Source of the DNA: Entoloma clypeatum
Taxonomy: Eukaryota > Basidiomycota > Agaricomycetes > Agaricales > Entolomataceae
Reading direction: 5' to 3'
DNA: 64,000 nt
NCBI GenBank assembly: GCA_963565915.1
Contig: OY751488.1
Location: 4,960,001-5,024,000, forward strand
Under the pieces are notes generated by a model that was not told the origin of the DNA, did not search any database, and saw only the letters and a program-made list of their open reading frames with translations. This document shows, piece after piece, positions 32,667 to 43,585 of this stretch; position 1 is the first letter of the stretch; each line of letters starts with the position of its first letter. The position numbers and the translations under genes are program-made.

Positions 32667-33937
32667 CGCTGTTTAGCCGGCCTTTCGTCGATGTCAGGAA
32701 TGATGGTGTCTAGGATACGAAGATTCGATCCTGAGGGGCGAGCACCAATGCCGCGCGCGAGTTTGCGGACATGGTCGTTCTTTTTCCACACGGATGGTCT
32801 TCCAGAAGGAAGCCCGGTGTACTGTGACGGAGGGGGGTTCATTCGTTGCAGGAGCGACTGCATTTTTGCGGAATCGGGCTGTGCGGTACTTGTCGTTTTC
32901 CCGCGACCAGTGACGGTGGTGAAGGATGGCGGCGGAAGAGGAGGGAAGTGAATGGCGGGAGCAACAAACTCAACCGTTTCTTCCACATGGTCGGATGTGT
33001 TGTCCGCATTGTTAGCGCTTTTCTTCTGATTGCGCCAACGTCCCTTTCCCTTCTTCTTTTCAGAAGCGGTACTTGGGTCGGCCGAGTTAGGCTGCTCGTC
33101 AGCATCGTTCTGCAAGGTACTCGGCTTCTGCTGCCTTTCCCATTTGGGGTCCTGCCCCTTTCGCTTTGTCCCGGAAATTTTCCGGGCCTGCTCATTGGAC
33201 GCATGAGTAGACCCGACCGCATACTTGCGCCGGTATTCAGAGATGATGCTTTCGGCGACGGCTTTGTAGGTGAAATCGTCGGCGTCGTAGACCTGGAAAA
33301 GGGCGGTGGAGAGTGACGACCAGGTGTCGGGAATTGCATTGGCCAGGATCATTGCCTGCATCAGGTCGGGGACAACAAAGCTTGAATCGGCGAGCCGGGC
33401 GAAAAGAGACCCCAGGCGTTCAATTTCAGGCACTGGGTCGCGTCCAGATAGTTTGTAGGTGGCGGCGGCCTTGAAATCGCCGAAGATGACGGCCGGGGAT
33501 ACCTTGGAGTAGGCATCTTTTAGCGTTTTCCACGCGCCAAGTGCCGAGGTGCTGTCTTTGATGTGTCGCCTGATCGCCTCAGAGACTTTCAGACGGATCG
33601 CTCCAAGGGCTGTGTCGTCGTCCCTGATCCAAGCCTTTTCTTCCTTGCGGAAGCCGGGCTGGTCAACAGTGGTAACCAGCACAGGGGGAGCAGCAGCAGT
33701 GGCCCCAGGGGTGGAGACCGTGGTGGTGAAGTCGGCGATGACAGGGCGGGTGATATCGCCAGAAACAAGGCGCCAGACTCCTTGATGAAGGAGGTAGGAC
33801 TTCATCCTTTCGGCCCAGCTTTGGTAGTCAATGCCGTCGAAGACGACGATGGAGTCGAGGGCGGAGCGAGAGGTAGACATTGTAGATGAATCTAAAAAAG
33901 GGTTCCCAATCAGTGATGTGTTATGAATATGATTCAA
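32663..33937 (-). CDS. Copia 1 gag polyprotein
   Basis: Open frame of 424 residues with the Copia-type gag N-terminus (VVFDGIDYQSWAERMKSYL) and helical region (ALGAWKTLKDAYSKV). It is followed by a basic, glutamine- and serine-rich tail. No CCHC zinc knuckle was found, unlike many gags. It ends with TGA at 32663-32665 and overlaps the open pol frame by a few bases, so pol must be made by reinitiation or frameshifting. Confidence 0.85.
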   Translation of the reverse strand: MNHIHNTSLIGNPFLDSSTMSTSRSALDSIVVFDGIDYQSWAERMKSYLLHQGVWRLVSGDITRPVIADFTTTVSTPGATAAAPPVLVTTVDQPGFRKEEKAWIRDDDTALGAIRLKVSEAIRRHIKDSTSALGAWKTLKDAYSKVSPAVIFGDFKAAATYKLSGRDPVPEIERLGSLFARLADSSFVVPDLMQAMILANAIPDTWSSLSTALFQVYDADDFTYKAVAESIISEYRRKYAVGSTHASNEQARKISGTKRKGQDPKWERQQKPSTLQNDADEQPNSADPSTASEKKKGKGRWRNQKKSANNADNTSDHVEETVEFVAPAIHFPPLPPPSFTTVTGRGKTTSTAQPDSAKMQSLLQRMNPPPSQYTGLPSGRPSVWKKNDHVRKLARGIGARPSGSNLRILDTIIPDIDERPAKQR

Positions 33938-34230
33938 GAAAACAATTAAATGATTCCTTATGACATATTCCCTTTAGGAATAGTGGTCACGGGAAAACCC
34001 TTTATATGTCAGAAACGTATGAGGTGCGATCAACGTTTCCACATGGAGTGTACTAGGTCAATCCCCTTAGGGACGTTTCATGACAGGTACTTGTCGTAAT
34101 GACGTTCCCAGGTTCATATGTGAAGAAGTAAGACTCAGAACCTAGATCTTTCGATCGGTTCTTCGCCAGCCAGGGTAGAGTGGGCAGGTACTCGCTGTTG
34201 CCAGCGTTTCCCAAGTCCCTCTGCTATCCG

Positions 34231-34242
34231 GGGCCCATAACC
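34231..34242 (-). promoter_or_regulatory. Copia 1 primer-binding site, half-tRNA type
   Basis: Immediately after the 5' LTR (minus strand) the sequence is GGTTATGGGCCC. Its complement GGGCCCATAACC matches what is expected for the anticodon arm of an initiator tRNA-Met (anticodon CAU) rather than a tRNA 3' end. Drosophila copia is known to use such an internal fragment. Confidence 0.55.
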
Positions 34243-34552
34243 TGTTGAAGTTCCACCTGGGCGCTAGCCGCAAGTGTACTGAAGCAACCGGCTACAGTGG
34301 AAGTACTCTACGATACCGTTCTGACCACTTACATGGATTGGAGAGGGTGAGTCTGGTGAGAGCGGTTGAGGCTGGTAAGAGCGATGGAGGCGGTTAAGAG
34401 TCAAGAGACAACTTGTTGATATTGACAGTTTCCTGGTCTTATATACCGTACTACTGTTTGTACCAACCAAACAAGTATGTAATGAAGATATGTAAAGGTC
34501 ACGTGATGTAATCTAATCTAATATAATCTACGTGATGGGAAAAGTTTCAACA
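34243..34552 (-). repeat. Copia 1 5' LTR
   Basis: 310 bp, 309 identical to 28796-29105 by eye; the single change is a C/A transversion in the CTAAT repeat. Confidence 0.95.
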
Positions 34553-35183
34553 GTCAGAGATCAAGGCTGTAGAGGATTTCAGCAAGCGGATGAAGTCCGC
34601 ATTGGAGGAAGCATGAGCAGCTTTGGGGAAGGCCAAAGATGACATGGCACGGTACTACAACCAGCGTCGGACATCTACTCCGACCTTCCAACTGGGCGAC
34701 AAGGTCTTTCTGGATTCCTCCGACCTCAAAACCACCTGACTGACCAAAAAGCTGGCTCATAGATATGTAGGCCCGTTTCTGGTTGTCTGACCTGTCAGAA
34801 CACATGCATACGAACTCAAACTCCCTCCTTCTATGTCTCGCATTCACCCCGTATTCCACGTTGTAAAACTGTCGCTGGCTCCAGAAGACCCCTTCCGACA
34901 AGATGTCCATATCCCTCCGCCTCTGACTGCAGTCGGAGAAGAAATGGAATATGAAGTCGAAATGATCTTGGATAGTCGGCTTCAACAAGGCAAGCTGCAG
35001 TTTCTAGTCAAGTGGAAGGGGTACGGCTATGAGGAAAACTCATGGGAGACGGAGGAGGATGTCCACGCTCCGCGCCTGGTCTGGGAATTTTACCGCCAAC
35101 ACCCAGGAGCTCCGCGTCGAATCGCTGCAATGGCCTTCGAATCCTGTACATTTTGCCTTGCACGTCGAGGCGCCGCGCCTTAG
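34553..35183 (+). pseudogene. Gypsy 1 pol, integrase end and chromodomain
   Basis: Continues integrase after the Copia (AVEDFSKRMKSALEEA, then YYNQRRTSTPTFQLGDKVFL) and GPFLVV. The chromodomain is EYEVEMILDSRLQQGKLQFL, VKWKGYGYEENSWE. Stops at about 34614, 34737 and 34788 break it. The chromodomain itself is intact and would target insertion to particular chromatin. Confidence 0.85.
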
Positions 35184-35194
35184 AAGGGGGGTAA

Positions 35195-35671
35195 TGTAAG
35201 GGCAACCATCCAATTTCCTCAATCTGACACCTCCGACACCTCCGACCCATCCTCTGACCCTCTGACCATTGTGGTACATCTATTATTTATATTACTATAC
35301 TTTATGTTTCCTTCCGTTTCCATCTATCCTTCGACACTTCCGACCCGTCCTCTGCATCGGAGTGCACGTTGGAGCAATGATTTATACCACCACATGCACA
35401 CTTCTGATTTACATATTCCGTTCCAATCCCTACTCCCAATCTTTGTCATATTTCAACATTCCTCTCCTCATTTCCAATTCTCGTCGTCTATATAGCTGTC
35501 TAGCCTGCAAGGGAATCCTCAGAACTTTCTCTTTGGATTTCCCTTGCAAGGTATGCCTCGTATTGTACTTTGTAGAGTCTAATTTAACTTTGGATTTCCC
35601 TTGCAAGTCGTCTGACGTCGGAGTCGCTTCGGAGCACTTCAGAGTTGTTGGATCGTAAGGTCGCCCTTACA
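35195..35671 (+). repeat. Gypsy 1 3' LTR
   Basis: 477 bp, the same length as the 5' LTR, with about 19 transition differences and no transversion or indel seen. Confidence 0.95.
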
Positions 35672-36160
35672 GCCGCCCCTTATCCCAAATGTCCGCTTCT
35701 CATGCTGAATGGCCGCCCCTTGTCCCAAATGTCCACTCCTCGTGTCAACTGGCCCCTCTTGTCCCAAACGGCTGCCCCTTGTCCCAAATGGTCGCCCCTT
35801 GTCCCAACTGGCCTCGAGTTGCTCCCAATGGCCCAACCACTGTCTCTTGAGCCCCAACTGGCCCCCCTTGTCCCAAACGGTTGCTCCGTGTCCCAACCAG
35901 CCTCAAGTTGCTCCCAACGGCTGTCTCTCATGCCCAACAGCCATCTCTCACACCCAACAGCCGTCTCTTGTGCCCAACAGCCGTCCCTCGAGCCCAACCG
36001 GCCACCCCTCGTCCCAAACAGGCTTTCAATCATGCCCAACAACCTCCAGTTGTGTCCAACAGGCTGCCCCTCATCCCAAATGTCTGCTTCTCATGCCCAA
36101 TGGCCAGCCCTCGTGCCCATGGCCGCTGCTTGTGCCCAACAGCCATCTGTCATCCCCGCC
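35672..36160 (+). repeat. Minisatellite array B, right part
   Basis: Continuation of the array interrupted at 24464: cccaaatgtcc, cccaactggcc and cccaacagcc units every 20-24 bases. Confidence 0.85.
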
Positions 36161-36432
36161 TCAGCCTACTTTCACAGCAGGGGCTCGTCGTTTGTGACAT
36201 GGCAGCACAATTGTGCTCGTTGTGTCCACCTGACGACTCTTTGCTTGATTCTCAGGCCGAACAATTTGTTTGAACCTGAACCAAACCCAAACCTGAGGTT
36301 CAGGGCCCGAACATTCCAAACATATTTTTTGGGTTTGTGTTTGGCCTTTCCCCGAACCGAACATTTTGTTTGTGTTTGTGTTTGGATGAAAAATGGCCGA
36401 ACATGAACCGAACCGAACTGTGCCCAGTTTAA
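36161..36432. other. Low-complexity GAACC/GTTTG stretch
   Basis: Repeated gaacc, gttcgg-like and gtttg words, similar in style to the subterminal parts of the hAT-like foldback elements at 40.8 and 53.0 kb. It may be the end of the element that carried array B. No gene. Confidence 0.4.
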
Positions 36433-37117
36433 AAAGGTGGATTTTCTCGAGCAACTTTGAAAACCCTTTCAGGCTTGCCATACTTAATCTTTTCTCATGG
36501 ACAAGTAATAATTTGGCAAAAAGAATAAATATGGCATCAGGGAAGTGCATCCCAAAAGGAGAAATTTTGCAAACACTTTCGAGCCTGTGAAAGGGGTTAT
36601 TTCTCATAAACTTTTACAAGTGCTAAAATGGATGTTTTGCAGGGGCAAAAAAAGTAGGGCTTGCAAAAGTTTATGAGAAATAAACCCTTTCACAGGCTTG
36701 AAAGTGTTTGCAAAATTTCTCCTTTTGGGATGCACTTCCCTGATGCCAAAATTAAACTATTGCAATATTTATTCTTTTTGCCAAAAATATTACTTTATCA
36801 GGAAAATGTCTAATGAACTTGCTGTGTCTTGATGGCTTGTCAAGACACTGTCAAGACAAGTAGTATGGCCATTGTCTGGAAAGCCTTTACTGGGTGATTG
36901 GCATGACTTGGCATATCTTGCTGTGTTCTTGTGTCTAGTTTGAGGCCTCTGTCAAGCCAGTGTCAAGACACTGAGGTAGTATGGACTGTCTTGACTGTCT
37001 TGATGGCTATCAAGACCATCAAGTTGATTAGACATTTTCCTGATGTTGTTCATGAGAAAAGATTAAGTATGGCAAGCCTGAAGGGGTTTTCAAAGTTCCT
37101 CCAGAAAATCCACCTTT
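36433..37117. mobile_element. Snap-back (palindromic) element
   Basis: Left arm 36433-36621, right arm 36660-37117. Paired blocks include aaaggtggattttct with its complement at 37103-37117, ggcttgccatacttaatc, ggcaaaaagaataaatat, tgcatcccaaaaggagaaat and cataaacttttgcaag. A 246-bp MITE interrupts the right arm. No coding capacity. Probably a non-autonomous foldback transposon. Confidence 0.75.
36798..37043. mobile_element. MITE with 24-bp inverted ends
   Basis: Ends tcaggaaaatgtctaat (then gaacttg) and its inverted copy with one mismatch. The internal part holds further inverted GTCTTGA/TCAAGAC repeats. It is inserted in the right arm of the snap-back element, so it is younger than it. The target duplication is unclear. 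Confidence 0.75.
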
Positions 37118-39128
37118 TACAAAGAATTTGGTTAACAAAAAAGTAAAACTTTTGGAACAGCAAAACTAGACACAAAAGAATTTTTTTTATGACTTCATTC
37201 TCCATCAACTTTCTCTGGTGAGAATGATCAATATTTGGATCATTGAATTTTTTTGTTCCTCAAGTATTATAGTTGATGAGAAATGCCTCGATAAAGTCAA
37301 TGTTATTTGTGGAGGCTAAATTTTGAATCCTGTGCTGTGCCAGACAGCGCATGCCAACTTTTGTTGACACCATCTATTGTATGCACACTGATTGCTGGCT
37401 GAGTTCGAATATGTCAATCACAATGGGGCCCATCTTTATTGTCTGCAGATGCTTGAGCATGGTGTTCTGCTGATTCACTGGTCACATAGCAAAGGTGTCA
37501 TCTATGAGTGCCATCATCCTTAATATCGCCTTCAGTCTTCGTCTTCTGCGGTATCATGATGAAAAGTGTGATCTTAGTGAGTGGGGGAAATGCTAAAAAC
37601 ACAAGGTATGTGCTCAAAACACCTCACACCAATACTAACAACTCTTCAACACAAGTTCTAGGGGCAGCGGGAACGAGCCACTTATTTCTGAGTAGGTTCA
37701 GGCTGTTTGTCTTAGAAAATCAAGACATGGGTGCGCATCAAGATTCTTGGGGGGGGAACAATAAAAGGGTTTCAAGAAAAAGGTGACAAGGCAATAGAGC
37801 ACTCAGGCTCACAATAAGGCAACCAACAAGGTGAGAACACAGGCTCGTCTGATTCAATAGAGACTTAGAAATCATAGTGCACTCAAACAACACAGGAGAG
37901 AGCTGTGAAACGGGGGGGGGATTCTAATCTGCAGTACATGGCTGATACCTACAGGTTTTTATATACGACACGGCTATCTACTGTCTTTAGAGTTTATCAC
38001 AAGGTCATAATGTACATATGGTTTTCCTGGTTCTTTGGGGAATGTCAAGCATGGTCAAGAGCTTTGAAGGGATCATCTTCACATGTATTTCGGGTGTCAA
38101 GAGGATTACAGGGTGCTGCAGAGCGGGCGTTGCAAATGTGTCCATGCGCACAAAGGTTCTAGAATGCCACATCATTCCAGACAGGTTTGATCAAACCCCA
38201 GATAGTGTTGATCAAGGGTCTGAAGCATGATGGACCGGGAACCCCGTTTCCAGGGTTCGGTCTATTTCTGGTAATTCACATGCTTGGCATCACGGCATCT
38301 GTGATTGTGCATCATACACTGTGATGCTGGGCATCCTGCTCATTATTATGAGTTCCCCCAGCCCTTGAGTAGTCCATAGTCAATAGTAGTGATTGGATAT
38401 GGTGATAGGTCATAGAATAGTCTTATTAATGACTGGCCCCCTCAATAGTAAAGTGTTTTGTGTCAAGTTTTGGTTAAGCCCTCAAAGTGAGCCAGTAGTA
38501 CCATCAGTTCCAATAGAATATGTTTGTAAAAGGGGCCAGCATTATATTCTTATATTGACAAAACTATGGAAAAAGTGAATTTTCATGCACAGCCGCACAG
38601 CGGTCGTATCATCTCCCCCACACTTAAATTTGATTGTCCCCAATCATTTCAGGGTATGGTCCTATTTTTCGGGTCATCAGGTTCCTCAATTTTTATTATT
38701 TTTAATTCTTATTTCGCAGTTTTCCATCATTTACATAGCAAACGGTCAATGCCATCTTTACATTCCAGTGTCTCCGTGGTCCATGGGTGAGCTGCAACAA
38801 CCCAGGGCCTCTTATTTGACCCTGTGTGAGTGGCTCAGAACTTCACACTCAATGCCAGTTCATGGTTCTTTTGTAGCACTGTGTCGTGTTGCTTGCAACA
38901 TGTGACTGGTTAGTCATCCATTGACTTGGTCAACTTTTCAATCATCAAAGAGTGAGTCGGCTATTTGCTTCCGCTGTCGCTCATCTGAAGCTTCAAGACT
39001 CTCATTCGACTTTCAACCATCACAACTCTTGTCTGTCATGCAACATCAAGACCAGTCAGGACTCGATGGGATCATATTATTGAAGGAGGTTGAGTGCGAC
39101 ATGAAAGACGACGTACAGAAGTAGTTAG
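37118..39128. other. No gene recognised
   Basis: AT-rich sequence with only short ORFs. The 38566-38905 and 38921-39124 frames have no motif. The right end may be flanking or element-internal sequence for Copia 2. Confidence 0.3.
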
Positions 39129-39440
39129 TGGTTGAAGTTGAAGACAGAATCAGGGATAGCTTGTTAAGCTTGAGAGAGTTTAGAGACAACTGACGTGGGG
39201 GTAACTGGTTAAGTTCCTTTTCTCTATACTACATACAGAGCTACTATTTATACTAATATATGTGCACAGACCATGTTGTGGTCTCTTTGTATGTACCTAC
39301 ACTAAAGACACATATATAGTAACTCATGGAGTGTTCCAGAGTGTGACATCATACTGATGTCATGGGTACGTCATGATGATGTAGTGATCACATGTTGCTT
39401 AGTTAGCAGGATCACAGTGCTAGAACCAATAGTTCCAACA
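39129..39440 (-). repeat. Copia 2 3' LTR (boundary at left tentative)
   Basis: Right end TCCAACA at 39440, preceded on the minus strand by the polypurine tract gagggggag. It contains a minus-strand TATA-like gtataaatag. The left end is placed at TGGTTGAAG, giving about 312 bp, close to Copia 1, but no second LTR is available to confirm it. Confidence 0.55.
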
Positions 39441-39447
39441 CTCCCCC

Positions 39448-40821
39448 TCACTTAGAAGCCGATGTTTGCTTCGTAAGTGGAGTGTAAGGCAAGATAAACT
39501 CTAACCCTAACTGTGAGCAAAATTTCTCGAATGTTACTCGAGGTAAGTTCTTTGTGAACGCGGGATTATCAGTCCCAGGTGTGAAGAATAGTTTGACTAT
39601 TTCTTCTTCGACGTATTTGTGTATCGCGTGGTAGCATATGTCGATGTGTTTGGTGCGTCCTTCGGTAACAGGATTTTGCCCATTGAAGATGGACCCTTGA
39701 TTATCACTGTTGATGGGAACGGGTGTCACTTTTGGAGGTCGGAGTTCGCCAAACATGTTGACTATCCATTTACAGACTTTAGCACAGTCTGAAAGAGCCA
39801 TATACTTGGCTTCCATGGATGAGTGTGCAATTGTCTTTTGACAACGCGATTGCCAGATGACTATGCCATCAGCAAGTTTCAGATAGAATCCCGTTTGTGA
39901 TTTTCTGTTAGAGGGGTCTGACGTCCAATCAGAATCTGTGTATGCAACTAGGCCAGACATTGATGCGCCTCTAAAGCTTAAGCAATAGTCCTGCATCCCT
40001 GCAAGATATTTGCATATGTAAGGAGACTTATCAAGATGCTCTTGGGATGGGTTGGCTGACATCTGTGACATCTTCGCAACAGTGAAGGCTATGTCAGGCC
40101 ATGTACCCAAAGATAGGTACAACAGGGATCCAATCACTGATTGGAATCGGGATCGAATTTCTGGGTTCGACTCTCCCTGGTTTGGTACCGGGTAATACCC
40201 CGTTGGGAGTGGAGTAGGAGCTGGCTTGGCATTTTTCATGCTGAAGCACTCGAGGACCTTTTTGAGGTACACTACTTGGTCAATCTTAATGGTATGACCT
40301 TCCTGGCGAATAGTCATGCCTAAGAATTCTTTCGCGTGACCTAGGTCTCGGCAGTCCCAGATTTTCATGAACTCAGCTTTCTTCTTCTGTGCAAGGCACT
40401 GGTTTGGGCCTGTGAAAAGGGAGTCGTTGACGTAGATCAGGGCGATGACCAAATCACCTGGCTTTGCATCTTTGTGAACAAATACTCCGCTGTCTGAGAA
40501 GATGCGGATGAAACTGAGCTTCTTCATCGATTGGACCAATTCAATCCACCAGGCTCGTGCTGCCTGTTAGTCCATAGATGGCTCATAATAAGTGCAACAC
40601 CATGTGTTCGCTTCCCTTCACCACAAAGCCTTCAGGCTGCTTCATATAAATTTCTTCATCAAGCTTTCCATATAGAAAAGCAGATTTGGCGTCAAGCGCC
40701 AAGATCACCCAGTTCTCAAGCGCAGATAAGGCAAGAATGATTCGAACAGTTTTGTACCGAATGACTGGGGAGAATAATTCATAGAAGTCAATGCCTTAAA
40801 CTTGGGAGAATCCTTTGGCAA
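39448..40821 (-). pseudogene. Copia 2, C-terminal half of pol
   Basis: Reverse transcriptase from VAKGFSQV onwards, IYMKQPEGFVVKG, a polymerase motif IYVNDSLFTG (N in place of the first D of YVDD), and RNase H (YTDSDWTSDPSNRKSQTGF, HIDICYHAI). Stops and a frame change at about 40560-40600 and 40798. The upstream half is missing: the sequence ends exactly at ATGATTAG next to a hAT-like end. Confidence 0.88.
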
Positions 40822-40829
40822 CTAATCAT

Positions 40830-41520
40830 TAGTGTTTCAAGGTTCAGTCCAATAGGACTGGAACCGGACCAGACTGAACCGAAAAATGAACCGAAATAGA
40901 CCAAGACCGCGGTCTCGGTCTTGCTAAATTGGGACAGCCCCGGTCTTCGGTCTCGACAAAAATTTTTTTTTTGAAGACCGGTAAAAGACCGGTCTAGACC
41001 GGTCTTTTGGGTGCTAATACAGGGTCTATATATGTATTTACAGGACGTGAGGATGGGCTGTTGGGCATGAGTGGGGGCTGTTGGGCATGAGTGGTGGCCG
41101 TTGCGCGCAAGTTGAGGCCATTGGGCATGAAGGGAGGGCGGTAGGTGTGAGTCGAAGCCGTTGGGCACCAGTGGGGGCCGTTGGGCGTGAGTGGAGGCCG
41201 TTGGGCATGGGTGGAGGCTGTTGGGCATGAGTGGAGGCCGTTGGAGGTGAAGGGACACTGTTGGACGTGAAAGGATGCCGTTGGGCATGAGAGGGGCCGT
41301 TGGGCGCGAGTGGAGGCCATTGGGTCTGGATGGAGGCCATTGGGGGCGAAGGGAGGCTGTTGAGCATGAAGGGAGGCCATTGGGTGTGAAAGGACGCTGT
41401 TGGGTGCTAGAGGGGGCCGTTGGGGGCGAGTCGAGGCCGTTGGGCGTGGGTGGAGGCCGTTGGGGGCGAAGGGAGGCCGTTGGGCGTGAAAGGACGCCAT
41501 TGGGTGCAAGAGTGGGCATG
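40830..41520. mobile_element. hAT-like foldback element, end A, with minisatellite D
   Basis: Begins TAGTGTTTCAAGG beside the 8-bp CTAATCAT (40822-40829), the reverse complement of ATGATTAG at 52998-53005. A subterminal part has GACCGGTC-type repeats (40880-41020). Then array D (41046-41516) of ttgggcatgagtggaggccg-like 20-bp units follows, the reverse complement of the array A/B family. Confidence 0.65.
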
Positions 41521-42059
41521 AAAGTCAGATGGCGAACTGGGCAAAGAGTTTGTTTGGCCCAGAAAGCAGCCAAAGCAAATAAGGGCAAATAGCCTGCCCT
41601 CGTTTGGATGCGCATCAGGCGTGCATCAAATGTGTCAACTAAATATAAACACACTTAAAAAAACATCGCACATCTGCCTACATGTCTTACACAGGGGCAG
41701 CAAAAGCTTATGCACTATATCAATTAAGTATTAGAGCATTTTGTGTCACTGACTATGTATCTATTTTGTGAAATTTCGCCACGGATCTTATGATATAGCG
41801 ATGCAGAGCTCTGCACCAAATCATAGTAAACAATGTGCAGAATGCATCGCGTGGGTGCACGCGGCACCTTTCTCATGGTCTTACAATGTGATTTGATACA
41901 TCAATTTGCTGCCCAGACTCTCTACCATACATGGCTCATGTATCTAACTGTATATATACTTCTTATAGGTTTATAAACATCCCTCAATCAGTTAATAAGT
42001 ATATTTGAGGCCTGTGATGCCACGGTTTTGGCATTGAGGCCGTGAGTTTCAATGACACA
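41521..42059. other. No gene recognised
   Basis: Spacer between array D and the LINE. AT-rich, no motif. Confidence 0.3.
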
Positions 42060-43585
42060 CTCGCTCGGCATTGACTGCTGAGCACCTCGGCAATCGCCAA
42101 AAGTTGAACCATAAGTTGACGGCCAGCAAAACGTTCCCACAGATCATCCATGACATCACTCTTATCCGCGGCAAAACCGCTAAGGAGCGAGCCGAAGCCA
42201 GGAAGCTGCGCCTCATCACCCTTAACAAGGTGTTCGATGCCAACATCTGCTCTAACAAATCCGCTGTCATTGTCACCGACGCGGCTGTTCCCTCCCTCGT
42301 GTCGGGCCATCAAGCTGTTGCAGCTTGGGAAACCTGGCACATGGGGTACTCCATCAACAAAGACTGGGCGGCTGGTGGCCTTGCAGTCTCTGACGACACT
42401 GAAACCTTAGCAATAGGACACGGGTTCTCCAACCTGGTCACTCTGCTAGGGGGACTCTCTCAACTGGAAGAAATCCACATCTTCACCGACTCTGTTAACG
42501 CCATTAGGCGGGCCACAGACCTGGACCTCCACTCCTCGCAGGCAACTGCGCTCGCTATCATCAGCAACCTGGTTCCTTGGTTTGAGGAACCAGGCCTGAA
42601 ATCCAAGGTCTTCTTCCACCATGTCCCTGATTGCTCGGACCATGGCTTCGAACCCCACCATGCAGTGCACGACTTTGCCTCCTCAATTCACATCGAGTGT
42701 GGCGAATCGGCCTCCAGATCCCTTGACTTCAACACGAAGCAATTCATGGACGACATGCTAGGCGATTGGAACAACCTGTACCAGTCGCCAAAGTATGTTG
42801 GCCGTCACTATCAATTCCCGAGATTGTGCGTCAGACGCCAAGACCACGCTCGGGCCAAACGAATGAAGCCGTCCCACCTTAAGGGCGGCACTTGGCTTAA
42901 GGATGTGGGCCACTCCCAATCCCTCACGGCACAAATGGTTCGCGGCCTCACCAGTCATGCTCCAATTGGCCACTATAGACATAGGTTCAATATTGGCGAC
43001 AAAATTGAACAATGCGACTGTGGATCGGGGTCCGGTGAGGACTTCGCCCACGTATTCTACAAATGTCTGCACCACCCCACCAGGCCCCCAGACATGCCCA
43101 CCTTCTCGAGGAACACTCCCATCTGGGACGTCTTCAGGAAATTCATCATGGACAACCCAGGGGCGTTTGCCTTCAGGGATCGTCCAATGCCCAACACAAC
43201 CGTTGGCGGTAATCGCGTGGTAGCGCGCTGGGTTCAAAGGGGTGCAGCCCCCTCTGGCAAGCGAACGCGATCGAAGGATAAGAACCGCACAGGCGCTTCT
43301 TTGGTGGGTAGGGCGCAGACACCCACCAGCGCCGCTAACGGCCAACCTCACAAGGTTGGAGTGCTCTTGTATCACGCGGCCGAATATTCGGGTGCGCATA
43401 CTAACGCGTTTGTTCATAACAGACTCCCCCGTCCTGGCGCGAGGACTCACCAGCTCGACGGAGCTTTGCGCCGCTTGTTCTTCTTGCGTACGTAGGTCCT
43501 CGGACCGATGTAGTTTACTCTATGTCAAGCGGACTGTATCCCTAGTATACCGCTATACAAATTGTTGACCAAAAAAAAAAAAAAA
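42060..43585 (+). mobile_element. LINE 1, 5'-truncated (Tad-like), RNase H and zinc region
   Basis: Non-LTR retrotransposon 3' end. An open frame of up to 474 codons (42071-43495) holds an RNase H-like domain (VTDAA, IHIFTDSVNAIRRATD, HAVHDFASS supply candidate catalytic Asp residues) and a reverse-transcriptase zinc site CDCGSGSGEDFAHVFYKCLHH. It ends in gtataccgctatacaaattg, then a poly-A of 15 (43571-43585). The reverse transcriptase itself is lost through 5' truncation. A related copy lies inverted at 53617-54211. Confidence 0.85.

Larger units (their letters stand above)
28796..34552 (-). mobile_element. Copia 1, near-intact, nested in Gypsy 1
   Basis: 5757 bp with 310-bp LTRs and target duplication GTCAG (28791-28795, 34553-34557). 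Removing it restores the Gypsy 1 integrase frame. It reads on the minus strand as LTR, gag, pol, LTR. The LTRs differ at one base, so insertion is recent compared with Gypsy 1. A G-rich polypurine tract (atggggggg, 29106-29114) precedes the 3' LTR. One in-frame stop breaks pol. Confidence 0.95.
24465..35671 (+). mobile_element. Gypsy chromovirus 1, full-length but decayed
   Basis: 11.2 kb, bounded by 477-bp LTRs (TG...CA) and a 5-bp target duplication GCCGC (24460-24464 and 35672-35676). It inserted into minisatellite array B. Inside are gag with a zinc knuckle, a rearranged palindrome in place of protease and the first half of reverse transcriptase, RNase H, integrase and a chromodomain. A polypurine tract (agaaggggggtaa) precedes the 3' LTR. 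A solo LTR and a complete Copia have inserted into it. Several in-frame stops make it inactive. Without the two guests it would be about 5.1 kb. Confidence 0.93.

Noticed and set aside
41038..41654. Minus ORFs rich in RPTAPNG-like repeats
   Set aside because: Translation of minisatellite D in several frames.
42758..43450. 230-codon minus ORF opposite LINE 1
   Set aside because: Antisense shadow; the + strand carries RNase H and zinc-site motifs. The same shadow appears over LINE 2.
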